Below are positions 46,131-57,309 of a stretch of DNA of 64,000 bases, in pieces. The DNA lies in the NCBI GenBank assembly GCA_036362985.1, contig JAYGXS010000003.1:49998858-50062857 (forward strand). Reading direction: 5' to 3'. The notes beneath the pieces are model-generated. The model made no database searches and was not told where the DNA came from. It saw only the letters and a program-made list of their open reading frames with translations. Numbering within the stretch: the stretch's first letter is position 1; each line of letters starts with the position of its first letter. This DNA comes from Ligula intestinalis. Taxonomy: Eukaryota; Platyhelminthes; Cestoda; Diphyllobothriidea; Diphyllobothriidae. A program made the translations under genes and the position numbers.

Positions 46131-47136
46131 TCATGCTCTTTCCCTGGGATTTTCGTACTCGGTATCTAAATGAATGAGCCAGTTGAAGCTGAATTTATCA
46201 AAGTGCGTGACTTCACGAAGCTTTCAGATTTGGTGGGGGGGGGAGAGACAGACTCTGAGGCTACGATTTTTGTCCCAGATGAAATTGCGTATGCTATAAA
46301 GGGCGTGCATGAACGTGTAAGGCAAACATTCGCGCCTCTTAATGGCCATCTGATGCTCGTGCGGCGGCAGAGTTTTTCGTTTGGCCACAATAAACGGCCT
46401 CACAGGCATCGCACGTGATCGTGCAGAAGACCCATTTCTTATCAAGCCAACCAACCCTGTATTCAGAGTGTACAAGCTGGGCGCGTAAAGTGGCCGTCGG
46501 TTTGTTTATCACTTTTATTTGGTGACTACTTTAGTGTCTTTCAAAGAGTTCAGACACATTTCCAGTGTAACGAAGGGTCCGCCAAGCATTTGTTTTGGCC
46601 GAATGATTAGAACTATCTAGTTTTTCCTCCTTTTAATCTTGTTGTTGCATGCACCGACGTACAAAATCTCTAGGGTAAACATTTTGGGAAATAAATTCAA
46701 GCAGGTAATTTAACTCGTCCTAATAGCTTTCTTCAGCAGAGAGATTTACGATTGCCGACGGTAATCCGCTTGTAAGTGTATAGTATAAAATGACTTCCAT
46801 ATATTGTTTTTGTGATTAATGGATATGTGTACTGTTCCGTCAATCTTTCGCTGTGCGCGAACATCCAAAAATATGAGTTTATTTTCAACTACTTTCTCGA
46901 AAATGAGCTTAATTTCCAGAATGGTTGAGTTAATGGTGTTGTGAAGCGTTTCCTACTTGTCCTTCCAAGAAGTTGAAAAGATGGTAGGAGAAGTCAAAAT
47001 CGGCGAATGCATCTTCTCGATTATTTGTCGTTAAGTCTGTAATTTCGCCAAGGTTTACTTCTAAAATGCTTGCCGGGGTACTGTCATATAATTTATGACC
47101 GTAGAAGAAAGGCCAAGAACCGAAATCTATAGGCAT
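46131..47136 (-). pseudogene. PLE reverse transcriptase (C-terminal half) with GIY-YIG endonuclease
   Basis: Going 5' to 3' on the minus strand: ETLHNTINSTILEIKLIF, NKLIFLDVRAQRKIDGTV, HISINHKNNIWKSFYTIH, then YPRDFVRRCMQQQD, LRYTGNVSELFERH, VINKPTATLRAQLVHSE, CDACEAVYCGQTKNSAAAR (GIY-YIG start), DGHQMAIKRREC, and finally FNWLIHLDTEYENPRERA before TGA (complement of 46131-46133). FLDV with the following DGT block is the PLE RT palm end. The THUMB-to-linker TATLRAQL block and CDACxAVYCGQT follow in the canonical order. The frame changes at least four times, and stops occur. Confidence 0.85.
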
Positions 47137-47396
47137 CTATAAGGATCCCTTGTGTTACCTGCTCGCCGGTTAATACTTGGCTTCGAAATTTTGTGCTCAA
47201 TCTAGCCTTTCTTACTCTTTATTTATAAAATGCACTGCAAAAATGTTTAATCGTACCCAAGAACGTATCTTTACACCGACGAAAACTCTAAACCAGAACG
47301 TCTTTCTGGTTCAGATAAACCAAAACAATATTGTTTATCCTTGCCATGATCCGACTGTGTGTTTAGTAGGGCAGGCTTATAAGTACCCACACTATT

Positions 47397-47566
47397 GCAG
47401 GTGGTTTTGTGTTGAAGTCCAGGAGCGGTTATGCTTGGGTTCAAGGTCAAGAGGGTGAACTTTTGGGTTATGCTTGGGATTGCAGGTAATTTTGTTTTGA
47501 AGTCCAGGAGCGGTTATACTTGGGTTCAAGGTCAGGAGGGCGAACTTTAGGGTTTGGCTTGGGATT
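47397..47566 (+). repeat. Two-copy tandem repeat, 85-base unit
   Basis: The unit starts GCAGGTGGTTTTGTGTTGAA at 47397 and GCAGGTAATTTTGTTTTGAA at 47482. Both continue GTCCAGGAGCGGTTATRCTT and end GCTTGGGATT. A third start (AAAGCCAGGACACGG, 47567) breaks off. The plus strand is G-rich and C-poor. Confidence 0.85.
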
Positions 47567-47569
47567 AAA

Positions 47570-48850
47570 GCCAGGACACGGAAATAGGTGTCCTCCCCAG
47601 ATTAAAGCTGAAGGTCACCTTCAGTACGGAGTAAGTATTTATATTCGTGTCCAACCTATATTTTCAGCAGTAGCATTTCCCATTCCTCTGGCATTAGAAT
47701 CCTTCAGGATGTTCTGATATTCCGTAATCCGACAAAAAGTTATCGATATCTTGTTGTTTCTCAAGGCAACAAATTGTTAAAGACATGTCGAGAAAGTATC
47801 AAGTTTATGACGACTAAATGAATACAATAGGCCACATTTCGTGCCAAAATCTTTAAAATGGGCAACACATGACCAGGGGTAGAGCATTTGAAATCGAATT
47901 TGCCATCTGAAATTTCGTTTAAGTTACGTACTTGAACCATATTCGATGACAGTCTGGCTAATACTTGGGTAATTTCGGAGAGTTTTAAAAGCAACGAGAG
48001 ACTGCGCAGTCCATGCAAGTTCTGCTAATTTATGGATCATCAATGCAGGCAAAAATGAGAGTTCCAACAAGTATTTAAGAAGAAGTAACTGCGATTGCTG
48101 GATTACCTATTAAAAATACTTGCAAATGTGATTAAATTTCACCTATGGCAGGAAATAATTCTGGAAGTCAGGATTCCCTGTGTTGAACTGAGGAGGATTT
48201 ATAAAGAAGTTGCACTTTGAAGCTCCAGTAGACACTAACTGGCCATCTCTAGAATGGGCAGTCACGGCAGCCAGGTCTCGTACCTGCTTTCGATTCGACA
48301 ACAAGATAACATCGGAAAAAATTGACCTACCCTTGCACGACGCATGAAGCTGCAGTTTTTCTTTTCTTGACTAGCTCCCTTGCTTTTACTCCTTCTGTAA
48401 AAGGCTGCTGGGGAAAAATATGAGCAAGCCCTATCAGTCGTCAGTTTGGTGAAAAGGACCCTTTTATCTGATCGCCATCTCTCTACTCCTATTGCGAATT
48501 TGGCTTTACAACAATGGTTTCTCCCTGTTAGAAAATGCAAACCCTAAAAGTAGGCAAGACAGTGATGTCTGGGATGTTTTTTTCGTACCAATGTCTTTTC
48601 ATGAAAGGTAAGTGGAGTCACAAGGCGATGAGCCGATTAGGAAAACTGTGGGCTACAGGAGGGCAGAAATGTGACTAATAGGCGGACGCATCTGGGCAAA
48701 TATTTTGGAACTTTTACCTCAAGGGCCTATCCGTAAATTGAGTTTTAGGTAAATATCCCTTATAAACAACACCACCGTAACAAAAATCATCACGTTTTAT
48801 AGTACGGGACCAGTGATAGTAGGGATATATGGCTGGGGCCTATCAGGAGG
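47570..48850. other. No gene recognised
   Basis: Short frames only (65, 85 and 92 codons). The palindrome-like GGACACGGAAATAGGTGTCC at 47575-47594 resembles part of the 62.3 kb inverted repeat. Confidence 0.35.
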
Positions 48851-48854
48851 AAGA

Positions 48855-49085
48855 AAAGTAAATAAAAATAGTAAATTTCAAACTAATAACACGAAAACTA
48901 AACTAAAGTAACCAAACTAAAAATTTAAGTTAACTTAAATTAATAAGACTTAATAATACAATAAAAACTAAACTTCACTAAAACGAAAGTTAAATAGCTA
49001 ATCTAACATAAACTAAACATAAAAATAGGTAACCCAAAAAAACTAAGAACTAAACTAAATAATAACCTACAAGGAAATAAATAGT
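48855..49085 (+). repeat. A-rich, G-poor degenerate simple repeat
   Basis: About 230 bases dominated by variants of AAACTAA and TAAACTAA (AACTAAACTAAAG, CATAAACTAAACAT), with strong strand asymmetry. It looks like a decayed short-unit tandem array. Confidence 0.7.
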
Positions 49086-49089
49086 TATG

Positions 49090-50780
49090 CGTAGTAAAGT
49101 ACGATGTTCTTTATTAGGAATTCTTGCCGAGTTTTCTACTTTATTTCGCACAAATGCACAGAAGCCTGTGAAGAAAAGGCTATTTATTGAGCTAAATGGC
49201 TGCTATAATCCTTTACAGTACGTACATGCAGAACTACCTGATAGCGGCAAAGTTTTTTTCTAGATAGTGCGAGGAATGGGTTGTGCTCGCAGCTCAATTA
49301 GAGAGAAGGCCTATTACGAAATAAATAAATAAATACTGTTACAAGCACATTCTTTATTAATTAGTAGTTATTGCAATCCTCTGAAGTAGAATTCCACGAA
49401 ATAATTTTGTTTCCTTTGTGGCTTCTAAAAAACCTCCTGCAAAAATATATATTTTTGTTTGCATTTGTCCATGTTTATTCTGGTAATTAGAATAGAACTC
49501 CGTTCTTGAATTTTAGGATAAAAATCGATTAGGCAAAACAGCCTGACAAATATTCTAACAAAAAGCAGTTTTTTCTGCCGGAAACCTATGCGAATGGAAA
49601 AAACTGTCGTGACTGAAAGCTAAATTTTTCTGCATCTTGCATAAGTGGATGGTTTCCCGGTTTCCTAATGCTTATTTCATACCATTAACGCCAAATTTTT
49701 GACTTAAGACTGTTTGTGATATTTGTAACCGGTTGATGACCACGCTGAAAATTACAGCGCCAGCAAATAGGCAAAGGTTGCCTATATGGGCCTAGGCAGG
49801 GCATGGAAATAAGATTACGAATAGAAGTGAACATGCGAGTCTCAACTGCTTATTTTGCTAAACTGTGCACATATCTTCTGGTCATGGAGAAAGACGAGGA
49901 GATTTATTGTAGGTTACCTTTGAACCTACGCCGTTGATTTGCTTGTGGATTTGAGAACAGAACCGCAGGCTGTTAGTAGAAGATCACTGTTCTTTCAATC
50001 AATCATGTACTTTTAAACCGCGATAATGGATCCTTTCTCAAGAATCATCTGTTCTCCTGGGAGGTTTAGACCTCATAGAGACGCTGCAAAAAATTTCTCT
50101 GAAGGATTTTGTCTCAATTCACAATATATCCAAGTTTTGGTATTGAAGGGGAGAATTTCTGACCAAACGCTGCTAAAACAGTGCAGTTAAAACACCGATT
50201 CGTTCAACACTATCTAGGTAGAGCAGGAAATCCCTTGATTTCCGGTAAATATTCCTTTTCCCATCTCACTAGACACTTCTCGACGTCTTCAACTTGGCCT
50301 GATTAATATAATCTAGAACGTGTAAGCTGTCAATGCAAAGCTACTTGAAACACTACGGCCTGGCATCCTTGGCTTGTTGTAATGAATGATTTCCGTTTAT
50401 CACTTCCGGATATTTTTAGTTGCAAATGAAAACTAACGCGTGCTCCAATTTATCTTTTCAGCCGGAAAGTTATACGGACGGCGGTCGCACCAAAAGTGTT
50501 CAGCGGTTTGGGCAGAGTGGAAGATTATTTGAGCAGCATGCAGGCACCTTCATTAGATTCCTATAGAGCTAGTACGGTTACATAATGACGGCATAAGGCT
50601 AAACATGCGAGTGGTAACGAAAAAGATTAATTTTCGGTTTTTACCCTGGTGGGGTCGCGGGAATACTAGGATAAATAAGGTATAAGGGAGGAAGTAAGGG
50701 TTAAGAAGGGCAGCGCCCGAGAACTTGGTTTATTTTTTACATTCGGTGTTTTTATCGCAGGGCGTTAAGTAAGTTAAACC
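49090..50780. other. No feature recognised
   Basis: No frame over 60 codons and no shared repeat was noticed. Confidence 0.35.
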
Positions 50781-50784
50781 CTAG

Positions 50785-51110
50785 CAACTGCGATCTTTAG
50801 ACCATGGTTACTTAGTAGAGAGAAAGGTCTTAGGAATGCTAGAGTGTTTGGAACAGTATATTGTGTACACAGATGAACGAAGAATAGACGGAAAGAGATT
50901 GTCTACGGAGAGCACGACCTTCTGCAGGAGCGGCGTGATCCGAAGTGCGGCTTCGCTGCAGGAATCCCCCCGGCCAGGAGCGACAGCATACACCCGCGCA
51001 GGCTTTCTATTCGTCGCCTGGCCAGAAAGGTATATACGCACCAACCTTGATTGGCTGATCCAGGCATCGAGCACCGCAATCGTGAGATTCTAACGAAGTT
51101 CACTTCGACT
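50785..51110 (+). repeat. GC-rich mosaic repeat R1, diverged
   Basis: It begins GTTAAACCCTAGCAACTGCG and ATCTTTAGACCATGGTTACT and continues with GAATGCTAGAGTGTTTGGAA. The opening matches the starts of the R1 copies at 27.84, 62.87 and 63.63 kb. The part beyond about 50.9 kb is not clearly shared. An 85-codon plus frame (50836-51093) overlaps two minus frames and has no motif. Confidence 0.45.
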
Positions 51111-51169
51111 CGAGCTAGTCACAATATTTTTATTTCAGTACTGGGGCGGACGGCCAAGAATGGTGCTCC

Positions 51170-51545
51170 CTTTCTTTATTTAATACCCACTGTCCCAACG
51201 TCAGGCATCTCCGCAGGCAGCTGTTTTCGACTCACTCACACTCACTGACCCTTTCACCGAGTTCCCCGGGCGCAACCCACGCGCACCCAACTAGTCGCGG
51301 CCGCCAAAGGGGTTCTATACGCGACACACCCCCCCCCCGGGCATTGCAACAGACCAATCGCACACCACTTGAGTTCGCTTCACAATCATGTAAAAGCAGG
51401 TATCAACGCTGCCTCACACATCAACACCTCCTCTCAGGCCTGGCTGGACGCAGTCAATACTAGCCCTGGCTTCGCCAGCTGCCACGGCTGCTGGGCATAA
51501 TAATCCCCTCCCATTTAGTGACTTCTGTCATTTACCTGGGATTCG
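51170..51545 (+). repeat. GC-rich mosaic repeat R2, plus strand
   Basis: It shares CACTTGAGTTCGCTTCACAA, GGCTGGACGCAGTCAATACT, AGCCCTGGCTTCGCCAGC and further upstream CAGGCAGCTGTTTTCGACTC with 59.64-59.96 kb, and most of it with the minus strand at 28.25-28.56 kb. An interrupted poly-C run lies near 51.33 kb. Confidence 0.65.
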
Positions 51546-51549
51546 ACCT

Positions 51550-52390
51550 GATGTGTACAGTGCCCGAAGCACAACTTCTACTTAGACGCTCTAGTTTTAC
51601 CAACATCGCTGTGCATCCTGTTAGATTACAGTTCTATTGCTCAGCATTTTCGGCGCGGGTAATTATCATTTCCCTTGGTAGGGGGCACAGACTCATTTAC
51701 GTGTCCAGGTGTCTAGTAATTGGGGGCGGAGGGGACTCTCAAATGTTTAGATCTCTGCCTTCTCCTTACTGCTTATGCTCTCTTCTCTGTTGTGCCTCAA
51801 GTACAGTCTATTCAGCTCGTAGTTCACTGCACTGTAGCATACCTGAACTTGTCGATTTTAGACCCATCTTCTGTCCACACTAACTACTTTTCAACCGTCA
51901 TATTTGGTCCAATAGAGTAATTCTGTCAGTTATTTGCAAATCTTTACTTGGTCGTACTCAAGCGAATGGTGCGCCTGCGCTGAAAAAAAAGCTAGAATGT
52001 TTTTTTTGTCTGGGGTATGGAGAGTGTGTTTTTTGTCGTAAATTCCAAGCCTGCGCTGTTGGTCTCACTGATTGCACGTCCACAAGCCGTGTTGCACGCT
52101 TGAGTGAGCTCACGGCTGACCGAGTACCGTGGTTTTGAGACGCGCATAGACTATGCAGTCGGTTACTACTGGCTGAATTTTTAGTCAGCCAACGTCGGTT
52201 TTATTCTCTTTCTAATACAGGTCTCTCCTATTCATTTGGCCATGCTGAAGTGGACTAGCGAAGTTTATAAGTGACTTAACTTCGGAGAACCTGTTAGTAC
52301 GCAGTCTAAATGTGGCTGGACCGATTAAAAGCTTCCTGGATTAAAATTTTCTGGCTTCATTTTCCAATTTACTACTTCAGTATCAGTATC
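51550..52390. other. No gene recognised
   Basis: A 121-codon plus frame (51518-51883) begins inside repeat R2 and has a Cys/Ser-rich end without motif. It is probably not coding. Confidence 0.3.
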
Positions 52391-52397
52391 AGTATAT

Positions 52398-52862
52398 TTG
52401 AGGGAGGCTATGTGGGCTACCTTTGAATTCCCTATTTGTACATGCGTGTTGTGGTTTCAGAAAATTGTGCCTCTTTTTATTGGCGAGGCCAATTTACATG
52501 AGTCAATGTGGTGGAACATAGTCGAGAAAGAGGAGACCGTGAAAAACCTCCTTGGGATTTTTTTAGGAGCAAAAACTGTCGCCCTTGTAGGGATGGTCCA
52601 GCAGGGGAATTTTTGGAGGAAAACTTTTGCTCGTGGGGGGAGAGTCCAACGGGAAGGGGACATCGCAGAGGTCTCCGGGATCATCACTGAAGTGCGGAAG
52701 ATGCGGCAAGATACTGCCTTGCTGATTGCAGAATCAACCGACAAGGATGCGAAAACAGAAATATCCGCCAAGATCATCGACAGTCCGCTGTGGATCAAAC
52801 CAAGGCGGGTCAAACTTAATCAATGTATAGCACGGAACTGTGTAGACTCCCTCGTGACCTAA
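52398..52862 (+). CDS. 154-codon open frame, unrecognised
   Basis: The translation begins with a hydrophobic, Cys-containing stretch (FPICTCVLWFQKIVPLFIG) and continues with mixed charged residues (EKEETVKNLLGIFLGAK, DIAEVSGIITEVRKMRQD, LLIAESTDKDAKTEISAK). Unlike most frames here it looks compositionally protein-like, with alternating charged and hydrophobic residues. I do not recognise a domain. It could be a piece of a transposon capsid or accessory protein, or chance. A 118-codon minus frame overlaps it, which weakens the case. Confidence 0.25.
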   Translation: MREAMWATFEFPICTCVLWFQKIVPLFIGEANLHESMWWNIVEKEETVKNLLGIFLGAKTVALVGMVQQGNFWRKTFARGGRVQREGDIAEVSGIITEVRKMRQDTALLIAESTDKDAKTEISAKIIDSPLWIKPRRVKLNQCIARNCVDSLVT

Positions 52863-52959
52863 AACAAATGCAGCGTAGCCATTTGCGGTGTTAATAAAAG
52901 AACACAGACCTCCTTTTTGCAGGCCGTTTCTTAGAATTTAACGAGTTAGCCTTTCTGTA

Positions 52960-53375
52960 GATGATGTTTGAATGCCGAGGTGGTAATATAGACAAAATGA
53001 AGGTTTCCCAGATCAGAAATCAGGGAAGACAGAGGAGGTTGGAACACTTTTTTATTGCGATGAAGGAGTTTTACAAAGGGCTTTTCCAAGCGCTAGCAAC
53101 CAGCTGTGCAATCAGGCATGTTTTTTTATCTGTCCGCAGTTGGGTTAACGTTGCTCTGGGAGGTGTGCTCTGTCGCCTGCGGTCAATCAATGAAAATAGT
53201 GTGCGCTGATTGGCTCCGAGCTTACGCGCGCCTCAAACTGTGCATCGACCGGGAGTGGGAAACAGACCTGACAACGGGGGCCTTTCGCAGCAATTAACCA
53301 GGGGGAGTTTGTCACGCGCGAGTGCCCAAGGCTTAGCAAGCGGAGGCAAGACGTGTTAGCGCAGTGGCCCTGAGC
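52960..53375 (+). repeat. Dispersed repeat D, second copy
   Basis: GGTAATATAGACAAAATGAA, GATCAGAAATCAGGGAAGAC, CTCTGTCGCCTGCGGTCA and GTCACGCGCGAGTGCCCAAG line up with 39.43-39.74 kb in the same order. Immediately downstream is a minus-strand PLE remnant. Confidence 0.6.
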
Positions 53376-53554
53376 GCGTAATATCATAGTACTCCCTGGT
53401 AGAGCGAAGGCAGTGTGTACCGACGCCGAAGGCGTGCTTACTGTCTAAAAATGTGAAGCATTAAAATGGCCAGGAAAGTGAACATGAAGTCCTCTACGGG
53501 TAATATAAAGGGTGGCGTAGAAAAAAAGCCGTTATGCCCTGTGTCTGTGCCCTC

Positions 53555-53835
53555 GCCTTGATGACTGCTGTTTGGTTCTTTTAGCGAGTAGAGCACAGGC
53601 CTCCATGTCACAGAAAACTGCATTGGCCCTGTTGATATAGTCAACTTCGTTGATGATGACAGTAGCACCACTTTTGTTGGTGGGTACAAAAATGGTAATG
53701 TGATCAGATTTTAGTAATCAGAATCCTTGTATCGCTTCGGCTGGTTGGGTTTGCTGGTGTCTCTTCTTCTGGAGGATACCAGTGATACAGATGTGTATGT
53801 CTGCAGGCACTTCATCCAGAAGGGTCGTGGTCTGT
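53555..53835 (-). pseudogene. PLE reverse transcriptase, N-terminal block
   Basis: The minus strand reads TLLDEVPADIHICITGIL, QKKRHQQTQPAEAIQGF, LKSDHITIFVPTNKSGATVI and INEVDYINRANAVF. The IVxxPxxKxxATVVxxxxDYIxKxN pattern is the first conserved block of PLE RTs (here VPTNKSGATVI and DYINRAN). It is the only N-terminal RT block found in the window. Stops interrupt it at about 53.71 kb. Confidence 0.7.
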
Positions 53836-53839
53836 AGAA

Positions 53840-54065
53840 TAGATTTCAGCTAGAAACTTGGTAGGCGTAGCATCTATGCGGCTAAATCCCACTCACTTAC
53901 ATAGGAGGTCGATTTTGGCCGGTGTGAGATTCCGGCGGCATGTGAAGGTTGAGTCGTTGCTTGCTTGTGAGCGGGCGAGCGGAGAGGAACCAAGTACGGT
54001 TCTCTTGGCTGGAGGGGGAGGGTGGCTGGTGGATCATTTGAGGTCTAGGTGGCTGGGTTAGCGGT
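53840..54065. other. Spacer between PLE end and PLE start
   Basis: Only about 240 bases separate the GIY-YIG end from the RT start on the minus strand. On the minus strand this interval is Pro/Ser-rich without stops in one frame (53897-54178), perhaps continuing the GIY-YIG C-terminal tail. Confidence 0.4.
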
Positions 54066-54069
54066 CGTT

Positions 54070-54250
54070 GATGTCCGATTAGGCCATGGGGTAGGAAATC
54101 GTGAACATAGACGCTTTTACTGGATGTCCAAGTGAACATTGCGGTTACTGCTACCCGCACTAGAGTAAGAGGCCTCAATAAATTCTCGCGCTAGTTTTAT
54201 GTCGGCCATTGCAACGACCTCAGTGTCATCCTAATTAAATCTTTGGCCGC
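54070..54250 (-). pseudogene. PLE GIY-YIG C-terminal remnant
   Basis: The minus strand reads DDTEVVAMADIKLAREFIEA, SYSSAGSSNRNVHLDI, stop, KRLCSRFPTP. AREFIEA and NRNVHLDI are the usual C-terminal blocks. It lies upstream (on the minus strand) of the RT N-terminal block at 53.55-53.83 kb, so an element end precedes an element start. Confidence 0.6.
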
Positions 54251-54254
54251 ACTC

Positions 54255-54860
54255 GACTGCGTTTGCGAAGCCTAGCGGCAGGGGCTCTCGCCAACGGACA
54301 GCTCATTTGTGTTTTTTTAATGCAGGCGTCCAGAGGTCGCGGCCCCCTAAATTTTGCGCGCGGCGGGTGGGCTAGACCAACACGGAGGCAAATCAGGGTA
54401 CAGCAGACGTTATTCGGCCTCCGCTCCGATAAAAATCGCCGAACATGGGGGGAGGGGGATGCATGAGGGCGCGCATCGGGGTGACTTCAGCCACACCAGT
54501 CACCTGCGGCTGAACCCGCCTCCGGTCTTCTTAACGGAGACTTGACACTGGGCTAAGGTGGGTGAGGGAGGGAGGAGAGAGTGCTGTAGATGCAGCGCAA
54601 GTCTCTTTTCACTTAAAACGAAATCACGCGCAAATCACTGTTCCTTCACCACCCCGTTGTGAACATACGATGGACAGAAAGACCCCTATTATGTTCGGAC
54701 CCCTCCCGGGTGAGTACTCATGGGGCCGATATCCAGACAAGGTCCGACTGATATTGAAAATGTGGGTTTTTGAGCGAGGAGGATCTGACTTTAGAAGGAG
54801 TAGAATATACAGATCTGCCAATCCTACAAACAACTTTCAGGAAGAAATTTAAGTTGTTAG
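54255..54860. other. GC-rich segment with short frames
   Basis: Frames at 54263-54466, 54354-54545 and 54562-54852 (plus) and 54624-54833 (minus) overlap. GGGGGGAGGGGG-type runs occur near 54.45 kb. No motif recognised. Confidence 0.3.
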
Positions 54861-54864
54861 TTTA

Positions 54865-57305
54865 ACGTATATCTGGACAGGTTATTTTAATCAAATGAAC
54901 AAGGGCTTTGGTTTGGAAAACTGCCCTCTTATTTAAAGATATTGGGGAAAAGAGGCTTTCATGTTTGCTAAATCATGAGTACGTTCATAAAAAAGGAATT
55001 TCATATGCTATGAGGAAAGACAGGAAGAAACTTTCTTCTAATATACATTGTGCTGGGGAAGAATTCCATGATTAGTAAAAACAGGTGAAATAATAATCCC
55101 TTCCAGTACTGGAAAATTTTGCGCGAAGTCAATCAAATGGAACTAAAGCGAAGTTTCAGGAATCGCATTTATTTTCAGAAACAAGCACCAATAGGAGTTT
55201 AAAAAATATATTTACCCATTCTGTGAAGTCGTTTGGCAGAAAATGCAGTAACAAAAAGTCTCGACACGTTTTGTTGAAACCTCACCTCTGACATTGCACA
55301 TAACCAAACCTTGCCAATTATGTTACGGCGAAAGGGAAAAAGAAGGCCTTCTTATGCGTAAGTCAGGTAAAAACATACTTTTTCAAACAATGGGTTCTGA
55401 TCAAGCGCTATTTAGAAACGGAACAGACAGAAAAATAATAAATATTTAAAAAATGGTCATATATGTGGCCTGCTTTTTCTGCATTCGCACGCTTATTACG
55501 GATCTTAGAATAAATCTCCTCAAGCGAAAAATACTACGTTATAAAGAGAAAGGTATGTTCTTTCATCTCCAGTCAAATTTAATCGTTTTTCTTCAGATAA
55601 ATTAATGAAATTGTCAAATTTCCCCAATTTGCCTGTGAGATTACCTTGGAAAAAGTTATTATACGCAGAAGTTCGTCCGCTAAATATCCAATAAAGGCAC
55701 TTTTACTTGGGTAACCTATCATGGAAAAGTTTTTTTATTAATCTTAGGAATAACAATATGCGTGTTATCTAGCAGACATATTGTATGCTCGAAAATGATG
55801 TTTGCTGTTTTGAAGGATTTCCATTTTTGACCAACATGGCCATCTGAATAAGAAATAATATCCAAAAGCTCGCTTTTTGGGTAAATGCTGTTTAGTTACA
55901 TCTTATTTTTAAGGTTTTGATGTAAACCTCGAACAGAAGGGCAAATTAACAATTTATCAGTGAAGCCACTAAAAAGAGCGAAATGATAAGAAACTTTATT
56001 CCGCGATATTCAAAAAATAGGTAAGCACTAATTACCAGATGCAAAACACATTTTGACTAAAGACAAGTTCTTTTGTATAAAGAAATTGGTTGCTTTTATT
56101 TTTATACTTAACAAACTATTTAAATTTATTGTTTTAATTTATAGCTATCTTTGACGTCTGCACAAGCTGGGAATTATCGAGCAAATTTTATTTTTGTTAA
56201 CAAACGCTTAGTACTTCTCATAGTTCTTTTAAGTACTTAATATGCCTAATGCTGCTCATCATTACTGATACGTTTTCGTAAATGCGTTCCCGCTTGTATG
56301 GGAGAAATAATCAAACATTGCCAAATTTAGGAAAGTTGCGTGCAGGACTCGCAGAACTGAATGTGGAACTTCGATTTAGATTATCCTACCCTCTTTTAAA
56401 AGGAGCCCTCAAAAGAGATTAAAAAGGTGTTGAACCTTTTTGACTCTAAAACGCACTGGACTCAGGGGCACATGGAAGTTCCTCCCTGCGAGAGACTGCG
56501 ATAGCCATTGCTAGCCTATTAGCTGCCGTCATTGTACCATATCTAATCCCAGGTTTAGATAGTCTGGGATTCGAAAACAGATTCGTTGGTCACTGAGCAC
56601 TGTTAGGTCCATGTCCTGTTGTTGTTTACTTCATAAATTTCACGACAGCTGAGGCTCCACATGTTAATAAGGCTACCAAATAGCTGTGCACCCATGATCA
56701 CCGGATACAATTGCATGAGGCTTTCTGTTTCTATAAGCAGACATCAAATAACTACGTAAAAACTGCAAGAAAGCAAGTGCAGTCGAAAGTATTTATAAGT
56801 ACAATCAAGAAACCCGGAACTCTGCTAATACGCCTAATTTTGAGCAGACACACGGAAAAGGTTCACGATCGCGAAATCTGATGATCTCATCTAAGCTGAC
56901 CTTTTCGGCTAACTTTTTAGAACAACTGAATAACTTTTAAAAAACTAATCTTTGAATAAAGATTGACGCACAAAATGCACTTTTACTAGACAGACATTGC
57001 CTGCAACTCATCGAATAGGCTCGAGGCGTTAAGGAATGCTACTGTTTTTAACGATCTTCCCCGACTATAGACCGGAAGATTTGAATGCCCTATGCCCTAT
57101 GTGCCAAGACAATTAACGACGTAGGAATAATAACGGAAGAAGCTTACCTACCTTTAGCACAATTAGATAAAGGCATGTTAAACGGAGTCAAAAGACAAAT
57201 AATGGACGGAGTTTAAAGAGGTTCCCTAAGTCAAGCGACCACGCCATGAGCTAGCATTTTGTCTGCAAGGGCAAATAACTATTTCCATAGCTAATAGACT
57301 GACTT
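54865..57305. other. AT-rich DNA without recognised features
   Basis: About 2.4 kb without a frame over 60 codons and without recognised repeats. Confidence 0.45.
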
Positions 57306-57309
57306 CATT

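Noticed and set aside
48855..49085. CRISPR array or replication origin
   Set aside because: No regular direct repeats with unique spacers; the sequence is a degenerate simple repeat.
51518..51883. 121-codon plus-strand frame as a secreted protein
   Set aside because: It starts inside repeat R2, its Cys content looks incidental, and no signal or domain is convincing.
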